From NCBI GenBank assembly GCA_017559445.1, contig JAFYSJ010000008.1:1-61588 (forward strand): 61,588 bases of DNA. The letters run 5' to 3'. The translations under genes and the position numbers were made by a program. The DNA is from Clostridia bacterium (lineage in GTDB: Bacteria > Bacillota > Clostridia > RGIG7378). Numbering within the stretch: position 1 is the stretch's first letter; the number at the start of each line of letters is the position of its first letter. A model generated the notes under the pieces. The model was given only the letters and a program-made list of their open reading frames with translations, had not been told where the DNA came from and searched no databases. Shown here in pieces: positions 35,291-44,293 of the stretch.

Positions 35291-37486
35291 ATGAAACTTA
35301 ATCGCAAAATGCCAAAGGCCTTGGCCGAGATTTTGGCAACACGCACAAATGAGCCCCAGATTTATGGCGCATATACAGACCTGAATCTGGATGGTCAGAT
35401 GTGCAACAACATTTACATAGGCGCAACTAAGTCCCTTCTCTATATCTACGATGGTACAGAGACTACTTTCTATGAGCTCAAGGACCTTGAGAAGGTATTT
35501 AACATCAACCAGGTAAACTCCGGCGTATTCGTTATTACTAAGGACGGCGTAGATTACTTGCTGGCACGCTACAGCATGAAGCATTTGACCACCTTTGCAT
35601 ATATTGCAAGAGGTGTGGACCTTTTGCGCAGAGGTGTTGATACAGTTCTTGAAAGCACCGAAAAAGAAAAGGTTTGCCCAAAGTGTGGACGCGCATTGCC
35701 TGGCACTCAGTCCTGCCCCAAGTGTGACAAGTCCCACCGCAACATCCAGAGACTTATGGTTCTCTGCAAACCTTATGTTGGCGTAATTATCGCCGTTCTC
35801 CTGCTTATGATGGCATCCACTGCCTTGAACCTTGGCAAGGAATTCGTATTCCAGGACTTCATCGACAACCACTTGGTTCCTCAGCAAGGTGGAATGAGCG
35901 ACGTTATGATCTTCTTGATCGCAGTTTGCTCCATCATCCTCATTGATATCGTATTCTACTTGACTCGTTTCTATCTCTGTAACATGTTGGGTTCCAAGAT
36001 CAGCTTGGATCTCCGTCAAAAGATGATGAACAAGCTTCAGGATTTGTCCCTTTCTTTCATCAACAAGAGAGATGCTGGTGCACTTATCCACCGTATTTCC
36101 GGCGACACAAACAGAGTTAACGAGTTCTTTAGAGACTGTTTCTGCAACATGTTTGGTCAGATTATCACTTTGATCGCCCTTGTTGTAGTTATGCTTTGGC
36201 TTAACTGGAAGCTAGCTTTGGCTGCATTCTTCTTTGCCCCCTTTATCTTTATGTTTGCTAGAGGCTTCTGGCCCTACATCCATAGAATTTTCCACAACCA
36301 GTGGCGTAAGGAAGACAAGATTAGCAACAAGCTTCAAGACGTTTTGTCTGGTATCCGTATCGTTAAGGTTTTCGGCAAGGAAAAGACAGAGGTTGAAATC
36401 TTCCGCACACTTAACGAGGAGTACGCACAGATTCAGTCCAAGAACGAAAAGTTCTTTACAACTATTTTCCCATTCATGTCCCTTATGATGTCCTTCGGTT
36501 CCTACCTTGTTGTATACCTTGGTGGTTTGGACGTTCTCAAGGGTTCCATGACAACTGGTGAGCTTGTTCAGTTCGTTTCCTACTCAGGCATGCTCTTGGG
36601 TCCACTTAGCTGGATGTCCTTCTTGCCTCGTCGTCTCGTTCACCTTACAACAAGTATGGAACGTATTTACGACATCCTTGACGAACAGCCCGAGATTCAG
36701 GCCAGCGCACAGGCCGTTGACCAGGAAATTCAGGGCAACATTACCCTCGATAACGTTGTTTTCGGCTACAGAAGCTACGAGCCTGTATTGGACGGCATCT
36801 CCCTTGACGTAAAGAAGGGAGAGATGATCGGTCTCGTTGGTGCAACTGGCTGCGGTAAGTCCACTCTCATTAACCTTATTATGAGACTGTACGATGCAGA
36901 CGGCGGTAACATCACCATCGACGGCATAAATATCAAGGACTTTGACATGGCTTCCTACCATAGACAGATTGGTGTTGTTTTGCAGGAAACTTTCCTCTTT
37001 GCAGGTACAGTTTTGGACAATATTAGATTCTCCAAGCCCACCGCAACCATGGAAGAAATCATCCAGGCTGCAAAGCGCGCAAATGCTCACGAATTCATCT
37101 GCAAATTGCCAGATGGTTACAATACATACGTTGGCGAAAAGGGACATACATTGTCCGGTGGTGAAAAGCAGCGTATTTCCATTGCAAGAGCTATCCTCAA
37201 TGACCCCAAGATCCTTATTTTGGACGAGGCCACATCTGCTTTGGACACAGAGAGCGAGTACCAGATTCAGGAGGCTTTGGATCGTCTCCGTCAGGGACGT
37301 ACCACTTTTGCCATTGCTCACCGTCTCTCCACTCTTCGCAGCGCAGACCGCATCATGGTTATCGACGATCACAAGTGTGCTGAGATCGGTTCCCATGACG
37401 AGCTCCTTAGAAAGAAGGGCATTTACTACGGCCTCGTAATGGCACAGCTCCAGATGAGCAAGGCTAAGGCAGAGGATGAAGACTAA
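35291..37486 (+). CDS. ABC exporter with N-terminal PH-like domain and zinc ribbon (second of the pair)
   Basis: 731 residues from ATG 35291 (GGAGG four bases upstream). Residues about 1-120 look like a PH-type beta domain (YIGATKSLLYIYDG), a zinc ribbon follows (CPKCGRALPGTQSCPKC, about 133-149), then six helices and an ATPase with Walker A GATGCGKST, signature LSGGEKQR and Walker B ILILDEATSALD. The same architecture as the first exporter supports a heterodimer. Its stop overlaps the start of the next gene (TAATG). Confidence 0.85.
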   Translation: MKLNRKMPKALAEILATRTNEPQIYGAYTDLNLDGQMCNNIYIGATKSLLYIYDGTETTFYELKDLEKVFNINQVNSGVFVITKDGVDYLLARYSMKHLTTFAYIARGVDLLRRGVDTVLESTEKEKVCPKCGRALPGTQSCPKCDKSHRNIQRLMVLCKPYVGVIIAVLLLMMASTALNLGKEFVFQDFIDNHLVPQQGGMSDVMIFLIAVCSIILIDIVFYLTRFYLCNMLGSKISLDLRQKMMNKLQDLSLSFINKRDAGALIHRISGDTNRVNEFFRDCFCNMFGQIITLIALVVVMLWLNWKLALAAFFFAPFIFMFARGFWPYIHRIFHNQWRKEDKISNKLQDVLSGIRIVKVFGKEKTEVEIFRTLNEEYAQIQSKNEKFFTTIFPFMSLMMSFGSYLVVYLGGLDVLKGSMTTGELVQFVSYSGMLLGPLSWMSFLPRRLVHLTTSMERIYDILDEQPEIQASAQAVDQEIQGNITLDNVVFGYRSYEPVLDGISLDVKKGEMIGLVGATGCGKSTLINLIMRLYDADGGNITIDGINIKDFDMASYHRQIGVVLQETFLFAGTVLDNIRFSKPTATMEEIIQAAKRANAHEFICKLPDGYNTYVGEKGHTLSGGEKQRISIARAILNDPKILILDEATSALDTESEYQIQEALDRLRQGRTTFAIAHRLSTLRSADRIMVIDDHKCAEIGSHDELLRKKGIYYGLVMAQLQMSKAKAEDED

Positions 37487-38184
37487 TGCGTTTAGACAAA
37501 TTCTTTTCTGAGCAGAAAATCCTTTCCCGCAAAGAAGTTGGCGAAAAGCTTAAGCGTGGACTTATTACAGTCAACGGCCAGGTGGTCAAAAAGGGCGATA
37601 TAAAGATTGACGAGTACAAGGACCAGATTACCTTGGAAGGTCAGCTTATTACTTACAAAAAGTACACCTACATCTTGGTCAACAAGCCTCAGGGGTACGT
37701 TTGTTCCACGGACGACCCTAGGGATATGATCGTCACAGAGCTTTTGCCTCCGGAACTCCAGAAATTGGATCTTTTCCCATGCGGAAGATTGGATAAAGAC
37801 ACAACCGGCCTAGTCATCCTGACAAACGATGGCATCTCATCCCACAGGAACTTATCTCCTAAGCATCACGTGGCTAAGAAGTATGCCTTTGAGACAGCTG
37901 ACCCATACTCTGACAAGGATATTCAGGCTATCCAAAATGGCATTACCTTGGCAGACGGCTACACCACTAAGCCCTGTGAAATCGAGAGACATAGCCAGAC
38001 AACTGGTTACATAACTCTCACCGAGGGCAAGTATCACGAGATCAAGAGACTCTTTGGTGCTAGAGGTAACAAGATTGTGGGGCTTAACCGAGTTTCCTTC
38101 TCCGAAATAGTCCTTGGCGATTTGCCTTTGGGACAATGGCGAGAGCTGACACCTAGTGAAGTGGAAGTATTTACAAGAGAATAA
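37486..38184 (+). CDS. rsuA: Ribosomal small-subunit pseudouridine synthase, RsuA type
   Basis: 232 residues. N-terminal S4 domain (MRLDKFFSEQKILSRKEVGEKL..., about 1-60), then the synthase domain with PCGRLDKDTTGLVILTNDG (about 98-116, catalytic Asp) and GKYHEIKRLFGARGNKIVGL. The length matches RsuA, which modifies U516 (E. coli numbering) of 16S rRNA. The ATG overlaps the ABC exporter stop, so it is translated from the same transcript, and a terminator follows immediately. Confidence 0.9.
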   Translation: MRLDKFFSEQKILSRKEVGEKLKRGLITVNGQVVKKGDIKIDEYKDQITLEGQLITYKKYTYILVNKPQGYVCSTDDPRDMIVTELLPPELQKLDLFPCGRLDKDTTGLVILTNDGISSHRNLSPKHHVAKKYAFETADPYSDKDIQAIQNGITLADGYTTKPCEIERHSQTTGYITLTEGKYHEIKRLFGARGNKIVGLNRVSFSEIVLGDLPLGQWRELTPSEVEVFTRE

Positions 38185-38186
38185 TA

Positions 38187-38224
38187 AAAGGCTGTGTAGA
38201 AAATACTCTGCACAGCTTTTTTTG
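38187..38224 (+). terminator. Terminator of the exporter-rsuA operon
   Basis: AAGGCTGTG pairs with CACAGCTTT around an inner AGA/TCT extension and is followed by T7. It begins two bases after the stop codon. Confidence 0.88.
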
Positions 38225-38344
38225 TTTTCATACTACTTGAAGTCGTCGAGGAAACACTTTTACAACCAGAAAAGTACTACCAAAAACGTGGTTTTCAAGA
38301 AAAATTATCTATGATATAAGTATATTATAGATAAGGGCATAACG

Positions 38345-38460
38345 ATAGCTATTTTGCTATACAGAGGCATAGCCTCTACCACCCAAGTCATGAATAATAT
38401 TAGATAGACTTATGTGGGAGCGTCTGTACTCTGGAGAAGGGTATAGGCGCTCTTTGTGCT
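38345..38460 (+). ncRNA. Possible structured leader or small RNA with three hairpins
   Basis: Three stems stand in a row in the otherwise gene-free stretch 38225-38502. They are ATAGC-TATTTT-GCTAT (about 38348-38363), AGAGGC-ATA-GCCTCT (about 38363-38377), and a 13-pair stem starting GAGCGTCTGTAC and ending GTATAGGCGCTC (about 38428-38455), followed by TTTGTGCTTTTA. The last could terminate weakly or form part of the lipoprotein leader. No known RNA class is recognised. Confidence 0.35.
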
Positions 38461-38502
38461 TTTAGGTCCTAAGCATTTAAGATGATAAGAATTGGAGGAA
38501 CC

Positions 38503-40059
38503 ATGAAAAAAACAAAAGTTTTTGTTTTATCAATATTCTGTTTTGTTATATGTTTAGTATTTTTGGTTGGTTGCACAATAAAAGATACAACTGACAGCAC
38601 ATTAGCAACTGATAATAAAACTTCAGATCTTGATAAAACCGGTGATGTAATTGGTAGTGGCACAAACACCGATTGTCTTCCAGACGATTACGCTCCAGGT
38701 ATGCATACTAGCAACTTTGAAAATATTAAAACATACATTGAAGATGAATACTTTGGCGTATATATAAAAAGTCAATTTTCTGAACAAAAAAGAATTTATC
38801 AAGCTATGTATGATTCGTTCAATGCCATTGGATATTTTTACTCTTTTAAAACTGTTCCAGAAAATGCGGCAATAACTTTAGTTGACAAAGGAGAATACAG
38901 TATATATATTTTCCCTTATTTTGTTTTTGAGTCTGCAGGAATAAGAACATTAATTTATTATAAAGAACAAGTTTATCATGTCATGATTTATCAAGTGGAT
39001 AAAACCTATGTTGAGGAAAATCAAACTCTTTCAGATTACATAAGTAAAAAAGCAGGAATTGAAACATATGGGGAAACTGTAATCGGCGATAATGTTGTTT
39101 ATTATGCAGACTATAACAACAAATGTGGTGGATTGTCGTATATTGATGAAAACTACTTTTATCATATACGTCCTGATTTAACAACAGTACCTATTGACGA
39201 ATTAAATGAGCTACTAAGCATAATTGAATTTGAAAAAATAGAGCTGTCACCGCCAGTAAAATATAACAGCATAGATTATTCACAATATGATTTAGAGGAT
39301 TATATTGTGATAGATAGTGTATATGATGAGAACTTGTATAAGGATATCGTTCCAGAAGAGGAAAAGACAGTTGTAATTGATGGAGAAGAAATAACAGGAC
39401 ACTACGAGCTTACAACTTCCGTAGCATTTGATTATTTCCCTTCGTATATCTACCATTTTTCTGATAATTCAGGTTGTTTTTACGTAGATGAGACAGGAAA
39501 AATTACTGCATATTTTGTGTATCAAAATGGAGTGGATAAAACTGAAGCCCTATCAGAAAGCACGTATATTTCTATAGCTAAGGACTTTGTCAATGGCATT
39601 TTAAATGAAGACACCATAGACTGGTCACAAGTTAAGGTTGAGAAAGATGGATTTTATATTTACGTTGTTTTTGAGAGATATCTTAATGAAATAAAAACGG
39701 CAGAAAGATTTTTCGTAGAGATGACTCGTTCTGGTGATGTTTGTTGGTTTACTACTCATATGTTAGGAAGGATTCCCGACGATATTGATTTGTCCGCAAT
39801 AGAATCTCCAAATACAGAGATTGTTGTGTATAGAAGATTAGATGAAATAAACGATGGTCTGAGCAAGGAAACACGAGAAAACTACAAGATAACATATTGT
39901 TTGCCTGAACCAGTATTATCTGTATTAGCAGACGGAACACCATGCTTTATTTATGATGCTCGTATAAATTTTACTCCTGTTGTTAGTGATGTAAAAGAGT
40001 ATTTTGAAATTGAAAGAATTATAGTAACGCTAAGCCAATCTTTACAACAAGAGGTGTAA
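38503..40059 (+). CDS. AT-rich lipoprotein of unknown function
   Basis: 518 residues from ATG 38503 (GGAGG four bases upstream). Lipoprotein signal with lipobox FLVGC (about 23-27), then a Thr/Asp/Ser-rich spacer (about 28-60). The mature part is acidic and rich in Tyr, Glu and Ile, with no domain I recognise; two portions (about 110-240 and 300-470) may be repeated alpha/beta domains. Codon use is clearly more AT-rich than neighbours such as the ABC exporters, suggesting acquisition. A short decayed continuation lies just downstream. Confidence 0.65.
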   Translation: MKKTKVFVLSIFCFVICLVFLVGCTIKDTTDSTLATDNKTSDLDKTGDVIGSGTNTDCLPDDYAPGMHTSNFENIKTYIEDEYFGVYIKSQFSEQKRIYQAMYDSFNAIGYFYSFKTVPENAAITLVDKGEYSIYIFPYFVFESAGIRTLIYYKEQVYHVMIYQVDKTYVEENQTLSDYISKKAGIETYGETVIGDNVVYYADYNNKCGGLSYIDENYFYHIRPDLTTVPIDELNELLSIIEFEKIELSPPVKYNSIDYSQYDLEDYIVIDSVYDENLYKDIVPEEEKTVVIDGEEITGHYELTTSVAFDYFPSYIYHFSDNSGCFYVDETGKITAYFVYQNGVDKTEALSESTYISIAKDFVNGILNEDTIDWSQVKVEKDGFYIYVVFERYLNEIKTAERFFVEMTRSGDVCWFTTHMLGRIPDDIDLSAIESPNTEIVVYRRLDEINDGLSKETRENYKITYCLPEPVLSVLADGTPCFIYDARINFTPVVSDVKEYFEIERIIVTLSQSLQQEV

Positions 40060-40072
40060 CAGCAAGTTAAAA

Positions 40073-40167
40073 GGATATTTTGAAGCAGTATTTCAAATTG
40101 GCGAAGAACTATATCTTGTAGAAATGACTGCCTCAGACAACGGAAAACCTACAGTTCTCTTATAGAA
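40073..40167 (+). pseudogene. Decayed C-terminal coding fragment
   Basis: In the frame one base off the lipoprotein an uninterrupted stretch reads LKGYFEAVFQIGEELYLVEM and continues TASDNGKPTVLL to a stop at about 40167. It looks like the C-terminus of a secreted protein and follows the sequence VKEYFEIERI of the intact lipoprotein after 35-40 residues. A frameshifted tail or the end of a lost paralogue are both possible. Confidence 0.4.
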
Positions 40168-40197
40168 ATAGCAACTCTTGAATAACTTTACTGTACG

Positions 40198-40232
40198 AAA
40201 AAAGAGCTATCGCATTTGCGGTAGCTCTTATA
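40198..40232. terminator. Bidirectional terminator between lipoprotein and nagB
   Basis: AAGAGCTATCGC (40202-40213) pairs with GCGGTAGCTCTT (40218-40229) around ATTT. It is flanked by an A run on the left and TATATTTT on the right, so it can serve both convergent genes. Confidence 0.85.
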
Positions 40233-40254
40233 TTTTGCTGTTATTAACTAGCTA

Positions 40255-40968
40255 TTAGCCCTCTGTGTAGATAGCAACTACGTCAGGGTGGAACTGCAAG
40301 ATAGATGCAGGAACCTCAGGAGTAACTGGACCGAAGAATGTCTTCTCGAAGATCTCCTTCTTGTTCTTACCAGATGCAATCAAAAGAATCTTCTTAGCCT
40401 TCATGATTGTACCGATACCCATTGTGATAGCTGTTGTTGGAACGTCATCCTTGGAAGCAAAGAATCTAGCATTTGCCTCGATTGTAGAAGGATCAAGCTC
40501 AACCTCGTGTGTAGGTCCAATGAACTCTGGGCATGGCTCGTTGAAACCGATGTGACCGTCAAGACCAAGACCAAGGAGCTGAATGTCCTGTCCACCAAGA
40601 GAAGCTACGAGAGCATCATACTCTGCGCCTTCCTTAGCGAAGTCCTCTGCCTTACCGTTTGGAACGTATGTGTTTGCCTTGTCGATGTTTACGTGATTGA
40701 ACAAGTTGTCGTTCATGAAGTAACGGTAGCTCTGATCGTTAGAACCGTCCAAACCACAGTACTCATCAAGGTTAACTGTCTTGATAGGAGCAAAGTCGAT
40801 CTCGCCAGCCTTGTTCTTCTCAATAAGCTTCTTGTATGTGCCAATGGGTGTGCTGCCGGTAGCAAGACCGAGTACAGAATCGGGCTTAAGTGTCATCTGA
40901 GCTGCAATAATATTAGCTGCCATTGCACTCATGTGGTCGTAGTTGTTAGCGTAAAGCACTCTAACCAT
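40255..40968 (-). CDS. nagB: Glucosamine-6-phosphate deaminase
   Basis: 237 residues. Converts glucosamine-6-phosphate to fructose-6-phosphate and ammonia. Motifs: GLATGSTPIGTY (about 34-45), VNLDEYCGL with the catalytic Asp (about 66-74), LGLGLDGHIGFNEP (about 131-144, catalytic His). It lacks the allosteric C-terminal extension of E. coli NagB (266), like the short Bacillus type. Start: AAAGGCGG upstream of the ATG. No nagA is adjacent; the gene stands alone but matches the amino-sugar enzymes elsewhere in the window. Confidence 0.94.
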   Translation of the reverse strand: MVRVLYANNYDHMSAMAANIIAAQMTLKPDSVLGLATGSTPIGTYKKLIEKNKAGEIDFAPIKTVNLDEYCGLDGSNDQSYRYFMNDNLFNHVNIDKANTYVPNGKAEDFAKEGAEYDALVASLGGQDIQLLGLGLDGHIGFNEPCPEFIGPTHEVELDPSTIEANARFFASKDDVPTTAITMGIGTIMKAKKILLIASGKNKKEIFEKTFFGPVTPEVPASILQFHPDVVAIYTEG

Positions 40969-41019
40969 GATAAAATCCGCCTTTCAGTGTATAAAATATA
41001 AACTTTTGTTATTATATCT

Positions 41020-41086
41020 CACTAAAAGTGCTGTCGCAAGGGTTAAAAAACCCAAGAAACTACCAGTATTTTCAGCTCTTTTAGTG
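41020..41086. promoter_or_regulatory. Nested inverted repeats between nagB and copZ
   Basis: CACTAAAAG (41020-41028) and CTTTTAGTG (41078-41086) enclose a smaller GGGTT-AAAA-AACCC hairpin (about 41040-41053). This lies in the divergent control region and could be an operator or transcript-end structure; no function can be assigned. Confidence 0.3.
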
Positions 41087-41116
41087 CTAATTCATATTAC
41101 CCATGCATTTTTTGTC

Positions 41117-41145
41117 TTGGATTACAAAAAATATGCTGATATACT
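41117..41145 (+). promoter_or_regulatory. Promoter for copZ-copA
   Basis: TTGGAT (41117-41122) and TATACT (41140-41145) with a 17-base spacer, about 40 bases before the copZ AGGAGG site. Confidence 0.75.
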
Positions 41146-41190
41146 GAATACATAAGAAGTTTGTTAAGGCTAACATCATTAGGAGGGCTT

Positions 41191-41397
41191 ATGATTATAG
41201 ACGTTGTTGTACCAGGAATCCATTGCACTGGCTGCACTGGCCGTATTGAGAGAATTTTGAACAAGCAGGAAGGCGTTACTTCCGCAAAAGCAGACGTAAA
41301 CACTAAGCTTGTTACTGTAGATTTCGACCCTGCTGTAATCGACACCGCCGCAATCCGCTCCGCTATCGAAAGGTTGGGCTTCACCTGTGAAATCTAA
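41191..41397 (+). CDS. copZ: Heavy-metal-associated domain protein (CopZ-like copper chaperone)
   Basis: 68 residues from ATG 41191 (AGGAGG five bases upstream). A single HMA ferredoxin-like domain with the metal motif IHCTGCTGR (CXXC, about 11-19). It probably delivers Cu(I) to the ATPase encoded next. The two genes overlap by 11 bases, supporting joint expression. Confidence 0.85.
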   Translation: MIIDVVVPGIHCTGCTGRIERILNKQEGVTSAKADVNTKLVTVDFDPAVIDTAAIRSAIERLGFTCEI

Positions 41398-43642
41398 ACA
41401 GTTTACTGTAAATGGTATGACCTGCTCCGTTTGTAGCGGGTCCGTTGAACGCGCCGTCCTTGCACTGGATGGCGTTGATTCTGCTCAGGTTAATTTGCTA
41501 ACTGCCACCATGACCGTCACATACGACGAGTCAAAGGTTTCCCCTGAACAAATCTGCAACGAGGTAGAAGATATTGGTTTCGAAGCCTTTGTGCGACAGG
41601 AAACCACAGCTTCCAACATCAAACCCACAATTCCCGACGATGGCTTTGTGCCTCGCCTTATTTGGTCCTGGTCCTTGCTCATTCCCCTTATGGTTCTTTC
41701 CATGGGACCAATGTGGGGCCTGAACCTAGATTGGTTCCCTGGCGGCACTTTGGGACAAGGCTGGGTTCAACTTGCCCTTTGCCTCCCCATTTTGTGGGTT
41801 AACCGCAGTTTCTTTATTCGTGGATTTTCCACTTTGATCAAATTAGACCCTACCATGGACTCCTTGGTTGCCATTGGCTCCTTGGCCTCCGTAATTTCCG
41901 GTCTCATATCCCTTTTCACATATTCTGGGGAACATCACCTGCCACTTTACTTTGAGTCCGCAGCCATGATCCTCACCCTTGTTACTTTGGGAAAATACCT
42001 GGAACACCGTGCAAAGGGCAAAACAAGCAAGGCTTTAGACATGTTGAGGAATTTGATCCCCGACACCATTACTCTGGTTGACGAAAATGGCAATGAAACT
42101 CAGGTAGACACCAGCTCCGTGCAGGTAGGACAGCTTATTCGCATTTTGCCTGGACAGCGCATCCCCTTGGACGGCGAAATTTACCAGGGCATCACATCCG
42201 TTGACGAAAGCTCCATTACTGGCGAAAGCCTTCCCGTGGACAAAAATCCTGGTGACCCCGTAACTTCTGGCACCATGAACTGCAGCGGCTCCATAATCGT
42301 GCGAGCAAAGAAGGTTGGTGCAGATACAACCATTAGTCAGATGATCCAAATGGTAGAAAACGCCGCTGGTTCCAAGGCTCCAATTGCCCGCATTGCCGAC
42401 AAAGTAAGCCGCTTCTTCGTGCCAAGTGTCATGGCAATTGCCCTTATTACTTTTGCTTTGTGGCTCCTTCTCTACAAAGACTTGTCCGTTGCCACAAACA
42501 TGGGTATTTCTGTTTTGGTTATTTCCTGTCCCTGTGCTTTGGGCCTAGCAACTCCAACTGCCATAATGGTAGCCACTGGAAAAGGTGCAAACCTTGGACT
42601 TTTGTTCCGCTCCGCCGAAAGCTTGGAACTTACACATACCATCGACACAGTTTTACTGGACAAAACGGGTACTATCACATCCGGCACTCCCTCCGTTAAC
42701 AGTGTTTATCTGTTACAAGAGGGTACGTACCTGGCTGTAGATCAGCTTTTGTCAGAAGAAAACCACGTTCCCTCCACTCTTTCTCTGGCCATGGGTCTTG
42801 AGAAAATGGTAAACCACCCACTAGCAAATGCCATTGTTAACTACTGCGCAATGCTTGAGGTTTCACCAAGCCCCATTTCATCCTGCGAGAATTTGCCAGG
42901 CATGGGAATCACAGCTCAAGTGGAAGGTTCCACCGTCTCCATGGGAAATGCAAATCTCATGGAAATGCAAAACATTATAATCCCTGCTCTCCCTGCTCTC
43001 CCTGCCCCAAAGGCACCAGGCGCTAGAGTTTACATGAGTCGTGACAAAGAAATACTTGCAGTTTTCGACATTTCTGACTCCGTAAGAGCAGACAGCATCC
43101 AAGCCATTGCCGAGCTCCACGCCCGTGGCCTTAAGGTATATATGGTTACTGGAGATAGCCAAGAAGCTGGCGAATATATTGGAAAACAAGTTAATGTGGA
43201 TAAGGTATATGCTCAGGTTCTGCCTGCCAACAAGGAGCGCATCGTATCCCAGTTGGTACAGGAAGGTCACCGCGTTGCCATGGTTGGGGACGGCATCAAC
43301 GACAGCCCTGCCCTTTCCTCCGCAACTGTAGGCGTGGCCATCGGCGGTGGCGCAGACATTGCTGTGGAAGCCGCAGACGTAGTCCTCATGCACAGCACCA
43401 TTGCAGATTTAGTTAAAGCTTACGATTTAAGTGGCAAAACTGTTAGAACTATTCGACGTGGCCTGTTCTGGGCACTATTCTATAACTCAATTTGCATTCC
43501 GCTAGCAGCTGGCGTTTTGTACCTGCCCCTTGGCATTGCACTTAACCCCATGATCGCAGCAGGTGCCATGAGCCTTAGCTCCGTTTCTGTAGTCCTGAAT
43601 GCACTAAGCCTCCGAGGATTTTCCCCAGAGGCTCGTAAGTAG
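41387..43642 (+). CDS. copA: Copper-translocating P1B-type ATPase
   Basis: 751 residues from a GTG start inside the end of copZ. One N-terminal HMA domain with GMTCSVCSGS (about 10-19), eight predicted helices, actuator TGES motif (SITGESLPV), CPC metal site in ISCPCALGLATP (about 382-393), phosphorylation motif DKTGT, the HP motif near 480 and hinge GDGINDSPAL. These define a Cu(I)/Ag(I) exporter. It ends three bases before the convergent SecB-like gene, with no terminator between, so the 3' ends of the two transcripts must overlap. Confidence 0.94.
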   Translation: MKSKQFTVNGMTCSVCSGSVERAVLALDGVDSAQVNLLTATMTVTYDESKVSPEQICNEVEDIGFEAFVRQETTASNIKPTIPDDGFVPRLIWSWSLLIPLMVLSMGPMWGLNLDWFPGGTLGQGWVQLALCLPILWVNRSFFIRGFSTLIKLDPTMDSLVAIGSLASVISGLISLFTYSGEHHLPLYFESAAMILTLVTLGKYLEHRAKGKTSKALDMLRNLIPDTITLVDENGNETQVDTSSVQVGQLIRILPGQRIPLDGEIYQGITSVDESSITGESLPVDKNPGDPVTSGTMNCSGSIIVRAKKVGADTTISQMIQMVENAAGSKAPIARIADKVSRFFVPSVMAIALITFALWLLLYKDLSVATNMGISVLVISCPCALGLATPTAIMVATGKGANLGLLFRSAESLELTHTIDTVLLDKTGTITSGTPSVNSVYLLQEGTYLAVDQLLSEENHVPSTLSLAMGLEKMVNHPLANAIVNYCAMLEVSPSPISSCENLPGMGITAQVEGSTVSMGNANLMEMQNIIIPALPALPAPKAPGARVYMSRDKEILAVFDISDSVRADSIQAIAELHARGLKVYMVTGDSQEAGEYIGKQVNVDKVYAQVLPANKERIVSQLVQEGHRVAMVGDGINDSPALSSATVGVAIGGGADIAVEAADVVLMHSTIADLVKAYDLSGKTVRTIRRGLFWALFYNSICIPLAAGVLYLPLGIALNPMIAAGAMSLSSVSVVLNALSLRGFSPEARK

Positions 43643-43645
43643 CAA

Positions 43646-44041
43646 TTATTCTTTTATCAAAACATCGCTTGGGTTGATGTTAAGTGGCTGTAAAACCACT
43701 GGCGGCGCACCCACTGTTGTAAGAACGTTTCCTAATACTGTATTCCAGAAGGGGTACAGTATTTTTGCTGTCTCCACGTGGATAATTTTCTTAGCGGCGT
43801 TGTTCATCTCGGGGTAATCGTGGGCGAAAATGCCGATCATGTGAAGCTCCAAGGTGAAAACATCCTTGTGCTCAGGGTCCTGCATAACAATAATGGCATC
43901 TCCAAGGCACTTGTTCTGGCTGGAAATAAACTTCACGTTATAGCTAATGCTAGTCATAACATTGAGCTTAACTCCCGGCTGGGGATTCTTGGTAAAGTTA
44001 ATGGAAACTACGTCGTTTTTGACCAGTCTAAGTTCTGCCAC
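43646..44041 (-). CDS. SecB-like protein-export chaperone
   Basis: 131 residues from a GTG at 44041, chosen because GGAGG lies about seven bases upstream; an upstream ATG frame runs through the promoter. The C-terminal half has the SecB pattern LELHMIGIFAHD (about 80-91) and ILYPFWNTVLGNVLTTVG followed by PPVVLQPLNI. SecB binds unfolded preproteins and passes them to SecA. It is widespread in Proteobacteria but unusual in Firmicutes, where SecB-like proteins may serve other roles such as toxin-antitoxin chaperones. No toxin gene is adjacent. Confidence 0.75.
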   Translation of the reverse strand: MAELRLVKNDVVSINFTKNPQPGVKLNVMTSISYNVKFISSQNKCLGDAIIVMQDPEHKDVFTLELHMIGIFAHDYPEMNNAAKKIIHVETAKILYPFWNTVLGNVLTTVGAPPVVLQPLNINPSDVLIKE

Positions 44042-44071
44042 GGGGCACCTCCACAAAGCGCATTTGTTATA

Positions 44072-44082
44072 GTATAACACAA
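44072..44082 (-). promoter_or_regulatory. Extended -10 promoter for the SecB-like gene
   Basis: On the minus strand TGTTATACT (TGN plus TATACT) lies about 30 bases upstream of the GTG start, at the edge of a repeat block. No clear -35 is seen. Confidence 0.5.
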
Positions 44083-44095
44083 AATGAACCACTTC

Positions 44096-44292
44096 GTTGC
44101 ATCTAGTATTGGGTGTTTAGTGTTTGGTGTTTAGTGTTTAGTGAATGTCCCTATGATCCTATGGTCTTTTTTATGGGCATAGCCATTTCACGCAGATTAG
44201 TGCATTATTACGCTAATATGGTAATATATTAACCGATTGCTGGTTTATAGATACCAGCATTAAACACTAAATATTCAAAACTAAACACCAAA
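44096..44292. repeat. Heptamer minisatellite and degenerate repeat between the SecB-like gene and sfsA
   Basis: GCATCTAGTATTGGG is followed by TTTAGTG/TTTGGTG heptamers (44114-44142) and ATGTCCCTATGATCC. After a spacer with a 7-bp hairpin TGCTGGT/ACCAGCA (about 44238-44260), degenerate copies in the other orientation (TAAACACTAAATATT, CTAAACACC, 44262-44290) run into the sfsA start codon. The two heptamer blocks are therefore inverted with respect to each other. Confidence 0.65.
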
Positions 44293-44293
44293 T

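Noticed and set aside
40073-40167. Programmed frameshift extending the lipoprotein
   Set aside because: No slippery sequence precedes the stop and the continuation is in a frame reached only by skipping across it; a decayed remnant is simpler.
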